Part shown: one piece after another, positions 24,095 to 35,430 of the stretch
Numbering within the stretch: position 1 is the first letter of the stretch
How the letters are laid out: the number at the start of each line of letters is the position of its first letter
Assembly (NCBI RefSeq): GCF_958298935.1
Contig: NC_084933.1
Location: forward strand, 9,965,001 to 10,029,000
Origin: Phragmites australis
Lineage: Eukaryota > Streptophyta > Magnoliopsida > Poales > Poaceae
DNA length: 64,000 bases
Reading direction: 5' to 3'
Program-made: the position numbers and the translations under genes
The notes under the pieces: generated by a model
The model's input: only the letters and a program-made list of their open reading frames with translations
Database searches by the model: none
What the model was told of the DNA's origin: nothing

Positions 24095-25356
24095 CTAATT
24101 TTTTTAGACGTGGGGATGAACCCCAATTTCAATTAATGAAACCAACATCACTAGGTGTCTTGTCACAACAAGTTCATGACTGAAAAAGATAGAATTAAAG
24201 AACAAAAAGGTATCATGCCCAAACAACAGCTATAAGGAGCAAATTACAACCTAGCTTATGCCAACCATAAAGACTTGGTCGCAAAAGAGCCACCACTGCT
24301 CATGATGATTTGTTCACACAACAACCAACATCACCTCCAAAATAGAGCTTCCTGTCATCATCTTTCTTTTCTTCTTTACTCCAGCTTCAACTTGCTGGAA
24401 TCGCCCTTCGTCGTCCATTCCATTCCGCTTGCACTTTGGTTATCTCCATCACCATGCTTCTGAGTCTTGTAGCACTTTCACATATCACCTCCTACTTCTC
24501 CGGTTTCTGCAAAGCTGACCAAAGATCACTCCAATGGCAGACCAAACAAGATTATAGCAATTGGATCTTGGGGTAATTTGCATTCAAAGCATGCTGTGTT
24601 GCGAGCTTTCCATACAAACCAGAATATGGCTGCAAATCCAACAATCAAAATCATTTTATGGTTTTTTTTGGTGAAATTCTGCAACCATCCATCTAAACAT
24701 TTGTTGCAAAGAAACAAGCGTACTAGCAAAATAAAATGCACATTGTATCACAAAGCATATGAACTTAGCCATTGGGCACTCAAAGACTAAATGATCTATT
24801 GATTCATCACTTTGACAAAACTGACATTGTTCACTTCCCTTCCATCCACTTTCATCATTATTCTATTTATTCTGACTTCCATACTTCGATCAAGATATTG
24901 GACATAGAATGCCACTCTTTAAAATGGATAAAAAGAGTAATTAGCTGTGACACATTCACGAAAAAATGAATCCTTTTGTAGCTAATCATTTATTGGAAAA
25001 AGCGGAATGCTCAGTGACAACCTCTCAATTGTCATCGTAACCAAATTTTCTTTAGTCAGAATACTGTTCTTCAGCATCAACCAAAGAATTTATTTATTTA
25101 TTTTAGAGGTAGTTTTGTTTTCCATAAAAACTTATATGGAAAATGTATTTGGTTCATTTTCAAGGCCAGATAGAAGGATTTCACTGTGAACTATTCATTT
25201 GCCGTTAAATTCTATACAAGCAAATCACTGTCTTTTGATAGCTGCACTTCCCTTCATTTATCTTGCTAAAGTATCACCCCAAAATAGACGTCGAAAGCGT
25301 ATGCTATCTCGAACGTCTATAAGAGCATGTGCAACTGTACTTTTTTTTAGAAAATG
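24095..25356 (-). pseudogene. LINE 3' part (zf-RVT region and 3' UTR)
   Basis: On the minus strand the sequence continues the LINE at 28416-29440: after TVAHALIDVRDSIRFRRLFW comes the cysteine/histidine zf-RVT region (EHLVFECPMAKFI-like, minus strand near 24760-24830) and the end FVWKARNTACFECKLP (24526-24741), typical of plant L1-type LINEs after reverse transcriptase. The plus-strand T run near 24095-24102 would be the poly(A) tail. Stops are frequent, so it is inactive. Confidence 0.78.
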
Positions 25357-28300
25357 TGTGAGGACCCGTCCAAACAGTATTCAAATTAATCATCAGGCGG
25401 ATCATTATTCATAATCCAACCCCGATGATTAACCCGAATACCATTCTGGCAGTCCCGGCACGTGTTTTGTGCCCAATGATCGGAACACATGCCTTCCAAC
25501 ATGTACATCACAACATAGCTTAATAAAGAGCAAGTAATAAACATTTATATTACAAAAGTTAAGCATGCAACTGATTTTAACAGTTTTACAACAAAAGCGA
25601 GCTAGGAGGAGACAAAACCCCTCAACTCCTAACCAACAAAAGATCTATGCAGCGGAAGAAAATAAACTATACAACAAAAGGATATGGAGCCACATGCCCT
25701 TAGGCTCCATACCAAGAACACCGAGTTCGGAGTAGAATGTGCTACTCCTGCCCGCCACCCTGATCGGCAGGCACAAAGTAGCCAAACACCGCCTCTTCCT
25801 CGCCGACCTGTGAACCTGCATCAACTTAAGGGAAGCACCCTGAGTACGAAGGTACTCGCAAGTCTTACACAATATGGGTATATAATATCCCAACTCCAAG
25901 GATTATGCATTGAGCTGTTAGTAAGAGTAGACCACAAGGTTAAGTAAAACATATACGGTAAGCAACCTAGACATATGTGTGAGCAACTAACTTAACCAAC
26001 ATATATGAAACTACCCTGCAACTACCAAATGATCATATGAAACTGAAACCACATTAGTATCAATGTATAACAAGTACCATCTCGACCACCACCCACATAT
26101 TCGAACCACAACCACATCTCCGAACCATACAACCGAATCAACCATGAGAACTCTACAACCGGGTGCAACTGAAACAATAGCATGCTCATGACCGAGAGCG
26201 CGGCATTTTGAAATGTTTATACACCCTGCAGAGGGATACTCCTGGACCCACACGACACGAGGACCATACGGCTTGTGCCACTCGCTAAAGTGCACACAAG
26301 GGGGTACCCGTGACAACTTTTCCCAACCAGCCCCAACCGTGTGCGACATGCAACGCTCGACGTGGCGGTACCAGAACTACTCCCGGAGCAAACTAGTACC
26401 GCTTACAAGCCCACCCGCTCACACCGTCGTTGTTCAGGCCCCACAAAGCCACAGCTGCGAGGTATTCGGCTCGCCTTACCATTAGATCGGCATGTGGTGA
26501 GTAAGGTAAGTGCTAAAGCCAACTACCCTGACGATCGGCCTTAAACGATGCAAGCGGCCTACGGTGTCCGGGTTCCCTTCCCGAACTACCCCCAGACTTT
26601 CCTTGAGGGCAGATGACACCCCTAACACCGCCCACATCTCGTCTCATACTCACCACTCGAACAACCAACATCATCGACCTAACATTGTAATCATTGTGAA
26701 GGTAATTAACCTACAGCTCACGAACAATGGGACATTCCACCGCTCGACTTCTACCGAGGACCTATGCATTGCTAAGCATCTCGCATTACTTTTAAGTTAG
26801 ACCTTAGCATGATTAAACCCAGGCTACAAGGATATGGATCAACAATACATCAAGGTAGATACAATGCAATTCAACATAGGAGCTACCCAACAAAACCCAA
26901 CATTGACTTCCTATACATGCAAACCTATACATAAGCATAATTTATCAATATTTAGAATCTATTCAATACAACCGACAGGGTTCAACATGATAGATGCTTA
27001 CCTTGATGCACTGGTTCACAAAGGTGCGGCGCCTCAGGATCGACCTCGCTCGCCGGAATCGTTGGTTCGGCGATCTCTAAAAAGAATAACGCATGCAATG
27101 CAATGAGTATGAATGAAGTGCAAATATATGCCACAACATGCATATAATGGATGAAAACATTTTTTCTAGATAGAACAAGTCATAAGGAAACTATCAAAAT
27201 TGGATTCATCAATTTTGGACTTATGATGAATTAACGGTGAATTAATGAAGCTTTAACCTAATTAATTAATCTCAGAAATTTAATTCATTATTTCATGGCT
27301 GAGGATATTTTTAATAGGTAGAGTAGGTTATTATAAAACCAACAAAATTTGGTTCATAATTTTTGGAGCTACAGAGAATTTATTATGAATTTTATAAGTT
27401 TCAGCAAGCAGTAAATGTGCTGTCTGGGTATACAGCGGTCAGACCGAGGTATACTGGCGGTCAGACCACCAAGACTCATGGTTAGACTGCCGGAAACGTG
27501 GTCAGACCACCCCTGTACAGAGAGTTTTGGCCCCTGGCGGTCTGACCGACCTTGGGGTGGCGGTCAGACCGCTGGGGGTCGTTGCAGGCACTTTGGGAGC
27601 TCACCGGCGACGATTCCGGCGACATTTGGAGTGGGGACTTGGACCAAGAGCATCACATTGACTTCCTCTACCGCATAGGATAACATGCATATGCCGAAAT
27701 CGACCAAAACTCAGCTATTGCTTCTAATTCATCAAGAACTCATGAACTTCAAACCCGTAGCTCCAAATTCAAAATCCAACCATCCAAGAGGTGGATTCTT
27801 GCCATGGGAGTTTAGGGGACTCACCCAATGGCCTTTGCCGAGGTTGTGGACCGCCGATTGAAGGAGGAAATGGAGGGAAATGCTCGGGAGACGAAGAAAT
27901 CCGGTGTTCTTCACATTTCAACCCTAACACCAAAAGACACCAAATCCGGCTCAAATCCTCTGGGAAAACGAAAATGAATTGGGGGAATGGATAGCTCATG
28001 AGCTTGTGATTGCAATGGTACCACATACTCACCTTGATTCGGCTCCTAGAGCGTAAATTTGAGGGAGAAAGGGAGAGGGGCTTGAGAGAGTGAGAGAGGG
28101 AGGGGGCTCCCTGTGCTGCACGGTGAGAGGGAGCACGGGAGAGAGAGTGAGGGGAGAGAGAGAGTAGGTGGGGGTGGCTGCCCACTTGAGAGAGGGAGTG
28201 GTGAGGTGTGGGGCCACACGTGGGACCCACATGTTAAGGAAAAAGTCCGTTTTAACTGCGAATTCAATTCTTTTCTCTCCCGAATTTCTTTCTCTCATTC

Positions 28301-28415
28301 AAATGATCTCAAATGAATTGCATTAGTAATCCGAATTATAATTACGCAAATTTAAACATAATGCTTAAAAGCATGATTATGCTCAATTGCGTGATTAAGA
28401 ATTTGGGACGTGACA
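25357..28415 (+). mobile_element. 3.06-kb solo LTR (Tekay/Del-like gypsy) inserted in the LINE
   Basis: Starts TGTGAGGACCCGTCC and ends GGGACGTGACA, with an exact 5-bp target duplication AAATG at 25352-25356 and 28416-28420. The LINE reading on the minus strand continues across the insertion. The size and ends fit the long LTRs of Tekay/Del chromovirus elements. No internal retrotransposon region is present. A cluster of short near-palindromes of the type CGGTCAGACCG lies at about 27430-27570. The short open frames inside are not supported as genes. Orientation is inferred from the GTGACA end, which in this group precedes the primer site. Confidence 0.85.
27430..27575. repeat. cluster of CGGTCAGACCG near-palindromes
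   Basis: GCGGTCAGACCGA, GCGGTCAGACCA, GGTCAGACCACC, GCGGTCTGACCGACC and GCGGTCAGACCGC occur within about 145 bases in both orientations. Confidence 0.8.
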
Positions 28416-29088
28416 AAATGTTAGATTATACAATATAGGAAACTAATATGCTAATGTTGACCTATTAAGCTAAACATCTTCTCAGAACTAAGTTTGCTCT
28501 CCGTTTCCTACTTTTCACTTACAAAACTTGTAGAAAGTAGCTTTAACATCTATGATACCTCTCCAAAAAAGAGAAATTATATTTCTCTGCTCAACTTGCG
28601 ACAAATTTTGAGTATGTAGATACTTGTTTCTTAACAGGTTTTGTCGAAGGCCTTCCTCATTCTCTTTGTTCTAAGTCTGTTTCCCAAGTAAACACGTGTT
28701 CATGGTATCTAGGTCTAAAACTCCCAAACCCCCCTGATCTTTGGGTAAACAAACTATGTCCTAATTTACTAGGTGCTACTTTTCACACTTGGTTCTTCTT
28801 GCCATAAAAGCTGAGCTCTAAAATAATTCATTCGTTTAAGTACTCCTCTCGGTACTTTTAGAAAAGAAAGCATGCATAGAGTAATGCTACTCAAACTAGT
28901 ATTCACCAAGATAATTCTCCCAGCAATTGTCAGCAGTCTACCCTGCCATCCACTCAACTTCTTTTTTTAAATTTCTCTTTAGTTGGTTTCCATTGACTAT
29001 TACTCAGTTTCTTCCTATCAATGGGAACACCCAGGTACTTTAGTGGAAGGTTACCCATAGGATAAGTAAAAATAATGTATAAAGCTAC

Positions 29089-29169
<81 letters not shown>

Positions 29170-29440
29170 CCTCCCAAACAAAACAACTCGCTTTTGTGGA
29201 AATTAATTTTTAAGCCAGATAACTGCTCAAATAGACATAACATAAATTTCAAGTTCTTAGCGTATTCTAAAATAGCTAGACGCCATCTACTAAGTGTGGC
29301 ACTACTCCTTTGATGAAGCTTGCTTCTTGAGCTCTATTACTGGTTTGTTAGAAACCACACCACAACTGCGTAGTAACCAGCTCAGCCACCCGCAAGTCTT
29401 GCGCATTGTCCTCTAAACACAAGCTATACCCTTTTGACCA
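28416..29440 (-). pseudogene. LINE (L1-type) reverse transcriptase C-terminal part
   Basis: The minus strand reads NLKFMLCLFEQLSGLKIN, then FHKSELFCLGGA, a Glu/Arg run from a GA microsatellite, then GNLPLKYLGVPIDRKKLS, WQGRLLTIAGRIILVNTSLSS and FLKVPRGVLKRMNYFRAQLLW, the ordered motifs of plant L1 reverse transcriptases downstream of the catalytic YADD box. The catalytic box itself is not visible, so the 5' part is lost or truncated near 29440. Reverse transcriptase here would copy the LINE RNA at a chromosomal nick. Stops and frameshifts make it non-functional. Confidence 0.85.
29093..29166. repeat. CT/GA microsatellite within LINE reverse transcriptase
   Basis: About 74 bases of CT dinucleotides (one TCAC interruption). 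On the LINE coding strand it encodes alternating Arg and Glu between the conserved blocks ELFCLGG and LPLKYLG, so it expanded inside a formerly coding region. Confidence 0.95.
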
Positions 29441-29599
29441 AATTGCCTCATGTGATATATATGTGGATTCACCAACATGAGTTGCAACAATTTCTCAAGA
29501 CTAGCCATGGAGGGGGCAAACGGGGCAGCCTCCTCGGGCCCCTAAAACCCAGCCCCCCCCCCATATAGCTATTAGGTATACATCAATACATGTATACTA
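29441..29599. other. short unclassified repeat-like sequence
   Basis: Includes a C run (29551-29561) preceded by GGCAGCCTCCTCGGGCCCCT. No gene is visible. Confidence 0.3.
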
Positions 29600-29988
29600 G
29601 TTGTGATCCTACGCCTCCTCGTGCAGTCCTGATCTACCTCCTACGCTGCCTCTTTGCCTCCCTGGACAGGAAAATGGCCCTCACGCTCCGCCTCATCAAG
29701 CACCTCGCACCTTTGCCAACGGACATCACCACCACCACCTCCCCCACTCATGCAGGCAATGTCCTGTTATCTCGCATCCATGTACGCGGCGCTAGCACTG
29801 GTGGACGCGGGCACACACAATGCCACACTAGAGCAGTTGCTCGACTTCCTAGGCACACCCTAAGCAGCGGCCCTTGCCTCCTTCGAGCACTACATTACGG
29901 ATTGCATCCTCATTGGTCAGTGCGGGCCGTCAGACCTCCGTGAGCCACGCGTGCTCTTCGGAGGTGGTGTTTGGATGCTCTTCACAAC
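29600..29988 (+). pseudogene. serpin (protease inhibitor) N-terminal fragment, broken
   Basis: The plus strand encodes, across two frames, MALTLRLIKHLAP, then YAALALVDAGTHNATLEQLL with DFLGTP, then (after a stop) AAALASFEHYITD and GPSDLREPRVLFGGGVWM. This order matches the start of plant serpins: an N-terminal helix (FALRLAKHLA-like), the SPLSLHVALSLIAAGA-like helix B region with TLDQLLAFLG, and GPRVLFANGVWVD-like strand sequence. One frameshift (near 29755) and one stop (near 29862) break it. It ends exactly where the LTR element begins at 29989. The reactive-centre loop, in the C-terminal part, is absent. Serpins block proteases by a suicide mechanism; this piece cannot. Confidence 0.7.
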
Positions 29989-31461
29989 TGTGAGGATCGG
30001 TGACGTCCTAAAAGGGGAGGAGGTGAATTTGGACACTTAAAAAATCTAACCTAATTGGATCCAAAAAATTCACAAGATAAATCTATCAATTTCTATCTAA
30101 ATATGCTCTAGATTCATCTAGTGTGTCTATTCTACCACTCAAAAGGTTTGCAACCTATAGCCAATCCCAACAAACTACTCTAGGAAAGTAAATGAACAAA
30201 TGTAGATTACAAGAATGTAAATGTAGAAACGTAAATAAGGTAGAGAGACAAAATTGGTACAAGGAATTTTTATCCTGTGGTATCAATGACATGAATGCCA
30301 CCCCTAGCACACGTTGGAGCTCCACCAAAGATATCTCGGTCGGCACCCGGTCACAGCTCTTGAGCCACCAAGCCACCAAGGCAAGGCCTCAAGCTAGATG
30401 AGCCGCCAAACCACAAAGGAAACACTCATTCTAGGCCGGGTACAAGCTAGGATCACTCCTTGATCCCTTCTTCAAGCTGCAACACCTAGCTACAACTCAC
30501 TCTAGGCCTATAAGCACTAATCACTCACTAATCTTATGCTTAATTACCTTGGATGATCACTTTAAGCACTTGGGTGGCTTGGATGTCTTCTCAAGTATCT
30601 CTCTATTTCTTTGGACTCTAGCAGCATGCCACACATTCAAATAAATGAGTGGAGGGATATTTATAGTCTCAAACCTACCAACTAACTGTTTTCCCAATGC
30701 CTTAGAAAAGCTGTTAACACCGGATGATCCGGTGAGAATAGTAGCATTAACACCGGATCATCCAGTGAGTACATCTTCAAAAACTACCCGTTGGAACCCC
30801 ACTCAAAGCCTCCATGAATACCAAACACTCTGGTGTATACTACATCTCTATCACTGCACTATATGTGAGTATATTTGAGTCATCCGAGTCTTTGCATCCT
30901 CTCTGTGTAAATTGCTCCGGTGTAAGCCACCAGTGCACTTCCTCTTGACACCGTATCATTTGATCAGTTCATCCTCATTCTTCGATACTTGGAATAAACT
31001 CTACAAGAAATACTCCAGTGTATATCTTCCGCTGATCACCGGACCTTCCGTTGAGTTCAACTTCTTCTATTCCGAGCCAAAATACTCCAGTGTGCACCTT
31101 CTTCACCAGCATCGGACTATTCGGTGGCTTCTTCAGTTCTGCTCTTCTCTGTAGATAAAGCTCCGATGCTACACCTTGCTGAGCACCGGACTATCCGGTG
31201 AAATCTTCAGCCTTCTCTCTCCTTTGTCAGAAATGCTCCGGTGAGTTCAACACACAGAGAACCGAACCATCCGGTGAGAGCGATTCTCTTGGGACTTCTC
31301 CAATTTAGTCAATCTTTGTCCCAGTTATAGTGGCTTCTTCATGTATTATATGCATGAGACCTACTAAAGCATATACATGCCAAACATGTTAATCCCAATG
31401 ACTATATTTTTATTAATCACCAAAATCATAATCATTGCCTAATATGGCCATTTTTGCTACA
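29989..31461 (-). repeat. 3' LTR of the gag-only element
   Basis: 1473 bases, TGTGAGGATCGGTGACG to TTTTTGCTACA. Pairs with 34719-35283 and (inverted) 4083-5763. Carries the ACCGGATCATCCGGTG-type near-palindrome series (for example 30718-30735, 31183-31200). Confidence 0.88.
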
Positions 31462-32700
31462 GTCTCCTCCTTTTTGGTTATTGATGAAAATATAATCAAA
31501 GAAAGAGACAAATAACAAATGATACCAATTATAGAGAGCACAAAGCCTTACCACATTGCTTGGATGCATATTCTTACCACTTAGTCCCCTTTTGTTATGG
31601 CTCCCTCTTTCTTTATTACTACTATCTCCCTTGATTGACCCATGCAAGAGCTTCTCCATTGCATGCTTTTGATACCAAATGTAGATGAGTCCATCTTTGT
31701 CAACCTTGATATCTTGCTTGTTCTCCACTAGGCATGCCTCTTGCATTTATCGTCAAAATTCTCTCCTTTTGTCAACAATCTCAAAAAGGGCTAAGACACA
31801 TGTTGAACTTGAGGAAGAGCGTTAGAGCATATGGGGAAGAGCTTTAAAAATAATGATCAAATGAAATGATACCAATTTAGGAGATACCATTTGTAGGGAC
31901 ACAATTTCAAGAATATGGTACCATTTGAAATGAAAGCATATGGATCACAATTCATAAAACTCACATGATATAATCTAAACTCCCCTTATATGTATGCATA
32001 CATATAATGAGACCCACTTGCAAATACTAGTTGTATGAATGTAACAATATATGCACATCTAGATAATAAGTAGAGATAGAAAGTTTAAGTCATATCATGC
32101 ATAGAGGTAGCTTAAATGTAGAAATAAATTGACAATAATACTAATTTAAGCCTTTAAGCATTGCATACCTCCGGAGACTTGTTGATCACTCTATGAGACT
32201 ACAAAAAATATATCTAGCAACACATGTTAGTCTCAAAATTACAACATATAGGATATGCTCCCCCTAAATATGTGCATACAAATGTTGAATACTTGTGAGA
32301 TATATGCATTTATCATTAACAACAATGGAGAATTTAGCCTATAGATTATACTTATGGCACACAAAGAATATCACTTGTAAGGGAATACCATAAAAAGAGC
32401 CTACATCTAATAAACCATGTAGGTTACTTATGGTTTAGAAAGAAACACAAGTAACCTACCACACAAGTAACCTACCATATGTAAAACCTACACTAGATAT
32501 TGCAATAAATTGAAATATGCACATGCAATCTTAGACAAGACAAAGTGCTAGATGCAAAATAAAATACATGAACATAAATTTAGCTATCATTACCTCTTTT
32601 ACCTTTGGATGAGGGATGTTGGGTATATGATGATCATGATCTTCATCAATACGTCCAAACTTTGTATACTTGGCTTCTTTACTTAAACTTTTATTTTATC
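31462..32700 (-). other. non-coding interior of the gag-only element
   Basis: AT-rich, where pol would lie in a complete Copia element. No pol motif seen on either strand. Confidence 0.55.
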
Positions 32701-32817
32701 TTGTGAGCCAAGTCTCCAACTCCCCCGAGCCAACCCTTGGAGTTTAAGTTTTCTTTGGAACCCAAACCGATTGGGCCCCTTCATGTTGATGATGACTTCC
32801 TTAGACACCTAAATGAC

Positions 32818-33159
32818 TTAGTTCCACCCCCAATTCCTTCTCCCAACCTTGTGTGCAACCACCTTGCCATTGTTCTTCTTCTTGATTTTGTAGTGGTTGC
32901 TTTTATTTTTGATCTTGCAATTGAGCTTGGTATAGAGATTGGATGTCTTGTTAGACAGATTCATTGATTTCTTTTTCTCTTTGGCCTCCTTCTTGACTTG
33001 TTTGCATTGGAAGGACTTGTGACATTCTTGATGGCACTTGAAGTATGTCATGGTAGACCTCTCCGCAAGCTTGTTCACTATGGTTGCACAGTTATCTTGA
33101 GAAGGTTGGACATGATTCTTGCCATTTAATCTTGCCAAGTTCCTTTTGAGCTTCTCCAC
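32818..33159 (-). pseudogene. gag zinc-knuckle region
   Basis: A 113-residue open frame, very Lys-rich after the motif YFKCHQECHKSFQC. In related gags the knuckle is CFKCHQEGHKSFQC (CCHC); here the first Cys is Tyr and a Gly is Cys, so zinc binding is doubtful. It lies downstream of the gag domain at 33699-34301 in the minus direction, separated by frame breaks. Confidence 0.72.
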
Positions 33160-33698
33160 TTCTTGTTTGAGCTCATTATTTTCTTATGCAATGAGATTCA
33201 TCACATGTTTCTACAACAATATTCTTAATACATGTATCATTGCAAAGGGGTGAGCTATATAGCTTAGGATTGAAATTAAATAGATAGGTAGATTTCTTTA
33301 AAGAGATCTTAGTTTAAGATTCAATGCCCTCACGTTTTCCCTTAAGTTCTTAATGCTCCTTGTTTAGCAATTTGAATTTGCTAACTAATTATTTATAATT
33401 AGAAACAAAAGTAGCATGAATGTCATTAAGGACATTGAATTTCTTTAGTTCTTTAGCTTGTGTTTTTAGGCCCCTTGTTGCTCATTGATCAAATCAAGAA
33501 GTTTTTATTGAGAATGAGAATCCTCATCGGATTCATCATCACTTACATCGCTTTTCATACCTTTGGCCATAAGACACTTGTGCGATGACAACTTGTGTGA
33601 TGACGAACTTGAGGAAGAGCTTCTCTTGGAGGAGTGTGTGATGAAGTTCTCATCACTTGAGCTTGAATCTTCATCTTCACTCACCTATCTTTTCATGC

Positions 33699-34301
33699 TT
33701 ATAAATGCTTTGGCTCTTCCTCCTTGTTCTTGTTCTTCTTCTTCTTCTTGATGTGATCAATTATTTTGACCAAGTCTTTTATGGAGATTCGGTGATCAAT
33801 CTTAGTATTGATCTTTTTGATGTTCTTCACCACTTGAGAGATGAACTTGGCGACATCATGATCAATCTCTTCATCGCTTGATATGCTTTGCTTATCTCTA
33901 TCTTCATCATTTTTGCTTGAGCTTGACTTTTGCTTTTGCTTCCTCATCTTCGCCTTCATATGTGGGTATGATGCTTGTTTGCTTATGAGAGCAAGGTTCT
34001 TGGCGTCAGATGAGGAAGAGGCTTTCACCCTCATGTTTATAGTCATCTTATGGGAGGTGATCTTGCCAAGCACTTGACTTGGAGTTATCCTCTTGATGTC
34101 ATTGCTGTCGTAGATGATAAAGACTATCGACTTGTACTTTTGAGGTAGAGCTTGAAGTATTCTTCTCACCACATGATCATCTTCAATTTGCATCAAATCT
34201 AACCCATTAATTGCATTAACAAGAATATTCAAATATGAGTACATGCCATTAGTATTTTCATAGGGTAATTGTTTGATGCTATTGAGCTTAGTAACTAGCA
34301 C
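33699..34301 (-). CDS. gag (UBN2-type) ORF of the gag-only element
   Basis: 200 residues: VTKLNSIKQLPYENTNGMYS, ARVNAI-like LVNAINGLDLMQIEDDHVVR, RILQALPQKYKSIVFIIYDS, ITPSQVLGKITSHKM, then KNLALISKQ and a Ser/Lys-rich acidic tail with SSDEEIDHDVAKFISQ. This is the Copia gag order (retrotran_gag/UBN2), forming the particle shell. The N-terminal part before LVTKL is not in the same frame, so even this ORF is probably incomplete. Confidence 0.8.
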   Translation of the reverse strand: MLVTKLNSIKQLPYENTNGMYSYLNILVNAINGLDLMQIEDDHVVRRILQALPQKYKSIVFIIYDSNDIKRITPSQVLGKITSHKMTINMRVKASSSSDAKNLALISKQASYPHMKAKMRKQKQKSSSSKNDEDRDKQSISSDEEIDHDVAKFISQVVKNIKKINTKIDHRISIKDLVKIIDHIKKKKKNKNKEEEPKHL

Positions 34302-34702
34302 ATAATATTTTTCATTGCGTACATCCTTTGTGTCTTTATGAATTTCAATAAGACTAGTTCAAATATCATGTGTATCGGTGAGAGTAAACACGATTAAATA
34401 CATCAACATTTAAAGATAATAAAAAGATACACTTTATCGATGCATCTAATCGCGTCTCCTTGTTGGTGATGTGTTGCTTCATCTCTTTCTCGATGACTCT
34501 TCAAATATCTAGATTATAAAAATAACATGATATTAGAATTTTTCAACGGAGAAAATTTATGCCATAAAAAAGTAGATTACTATAGGTATCCATCCCAACC
34601 TCGGATGTCACAACTCACTAGACGGTGAAGTATAACCAGTCAAAATGAGATGGGGTCTCAAATGCTACTTGAATGGCGCGTCCTTGTGAAAGATATGAGC
34701 CC

Positions 34703-34718
34703 CAGCTCCAATACCACT
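34703..34718 (-). other. primer-binding site of the gag-only element
   Basis: The minus strand reads AGTGGTATTGGAGC just after the 5' LTR, close to the Met-tRNA complement TGGTATCAGAGC with two changes. Confidence 0.7.
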
Positions 34719-35283
34719 TGTGAGGATCGGTGATGTCCTAAGAGTAGGGGTGAATTAGGATACTTAAAAATTCTAACCTAATTAGCTCCAAAACTTCACA
34801 AGATAAACTATATTAATTTCTATCTAAACATGCTCCAGTGTATATCTTTCGCTAATCACCGGACCTTCCGTTGAGTTCAACGTCTTCTATTCTGAGCCAA
34901 AATACTCCGGTGTGCACCTTCTTCACCAACACCGGACTATTCGGTGGCTTCTTTAGTTCTGCTCTTCTCTGCAGATAAAACTTTGGTGCTACACTTTGCT
35001 GAGCACCGGACTAGCCGATGAAGCCTTCAGACTTCTCTCCCCCTTTGTCAGAGATGCTCCGGTGAGTTCAATACATAGAGCATCATACCATCTGGTGAGA
35101 ATAATTCTACTAAGACTTCTCTAATTCAGTCAATCTTTGTCCCGGCTACAGTTGCTTCTTCATATATTATTTTTATGAGACCTACTAAAATATATACTTG
35201 ATAAATATATTAGTTCTAATAACTATATTATTATTAATAAATAAAATTACAATAATAATCTAATAGAATCATTTTCACTTCCA
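34719..35283 (-). repeat. 5' LTR of the gag-only element, internally deleted
   Basis: Aligns to both ends of 29989-31461 but lacks the ~0.9 kb corresponding to about 30110-31013. The junction falls in ATGCTCCAG, where both flanks share CTC(C/T)AG, suggesting deletion through short direct repeats. The right end is near CACTTCCA. Confidence 0.8.
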
Positions 35284-35430
35284 CCACCGCTGATGTGCAT
35301 AACCGTTTTCATATCAATAGCCGCGAATAATCCTTGCTTACAACCTTTCAACTATTATTTTCCTTTTCTCCTGCCCTTATATGAGTTAAGGGGCTAACTC
35401 CAACAAATCGCAGCCCTTGTTGTACTTACC
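35284..35430 (+). promoter_or_regulatory. upstream region of the PPR gene
   Basis: Only ~150-350 bases separate the LTR element from the PPR coding region, so the native promoter is short or has been displaced by the LTR insertion. No clear TATA box was seen. Confidence 0.3.

Larger units (their letters stand above)
29989..35283 (-). mobile_element. gag-only (non-autonomous) Copia element
   Basis: LTRs at 29989-31461 and 34719-35283 flank 3.26 kb that on the minus strand contains gag but no protease, integrase, reverse transcriptase or RNase H. The primer site lies next to 34719. The same LTR family occurs as a solo copy at 4083-5763. A clean target duplication was not found (acaac left; ccacc right). 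Such gag-only derivatives depend on enzymes of related full elements. Confidence 0.82.

Noticed and set aside
28029..28298. Pro/Ser-rich minus ORF near 28 kb
   Set aside because: Within the solo LTR, composed of GA-rich low-complexity sequence.
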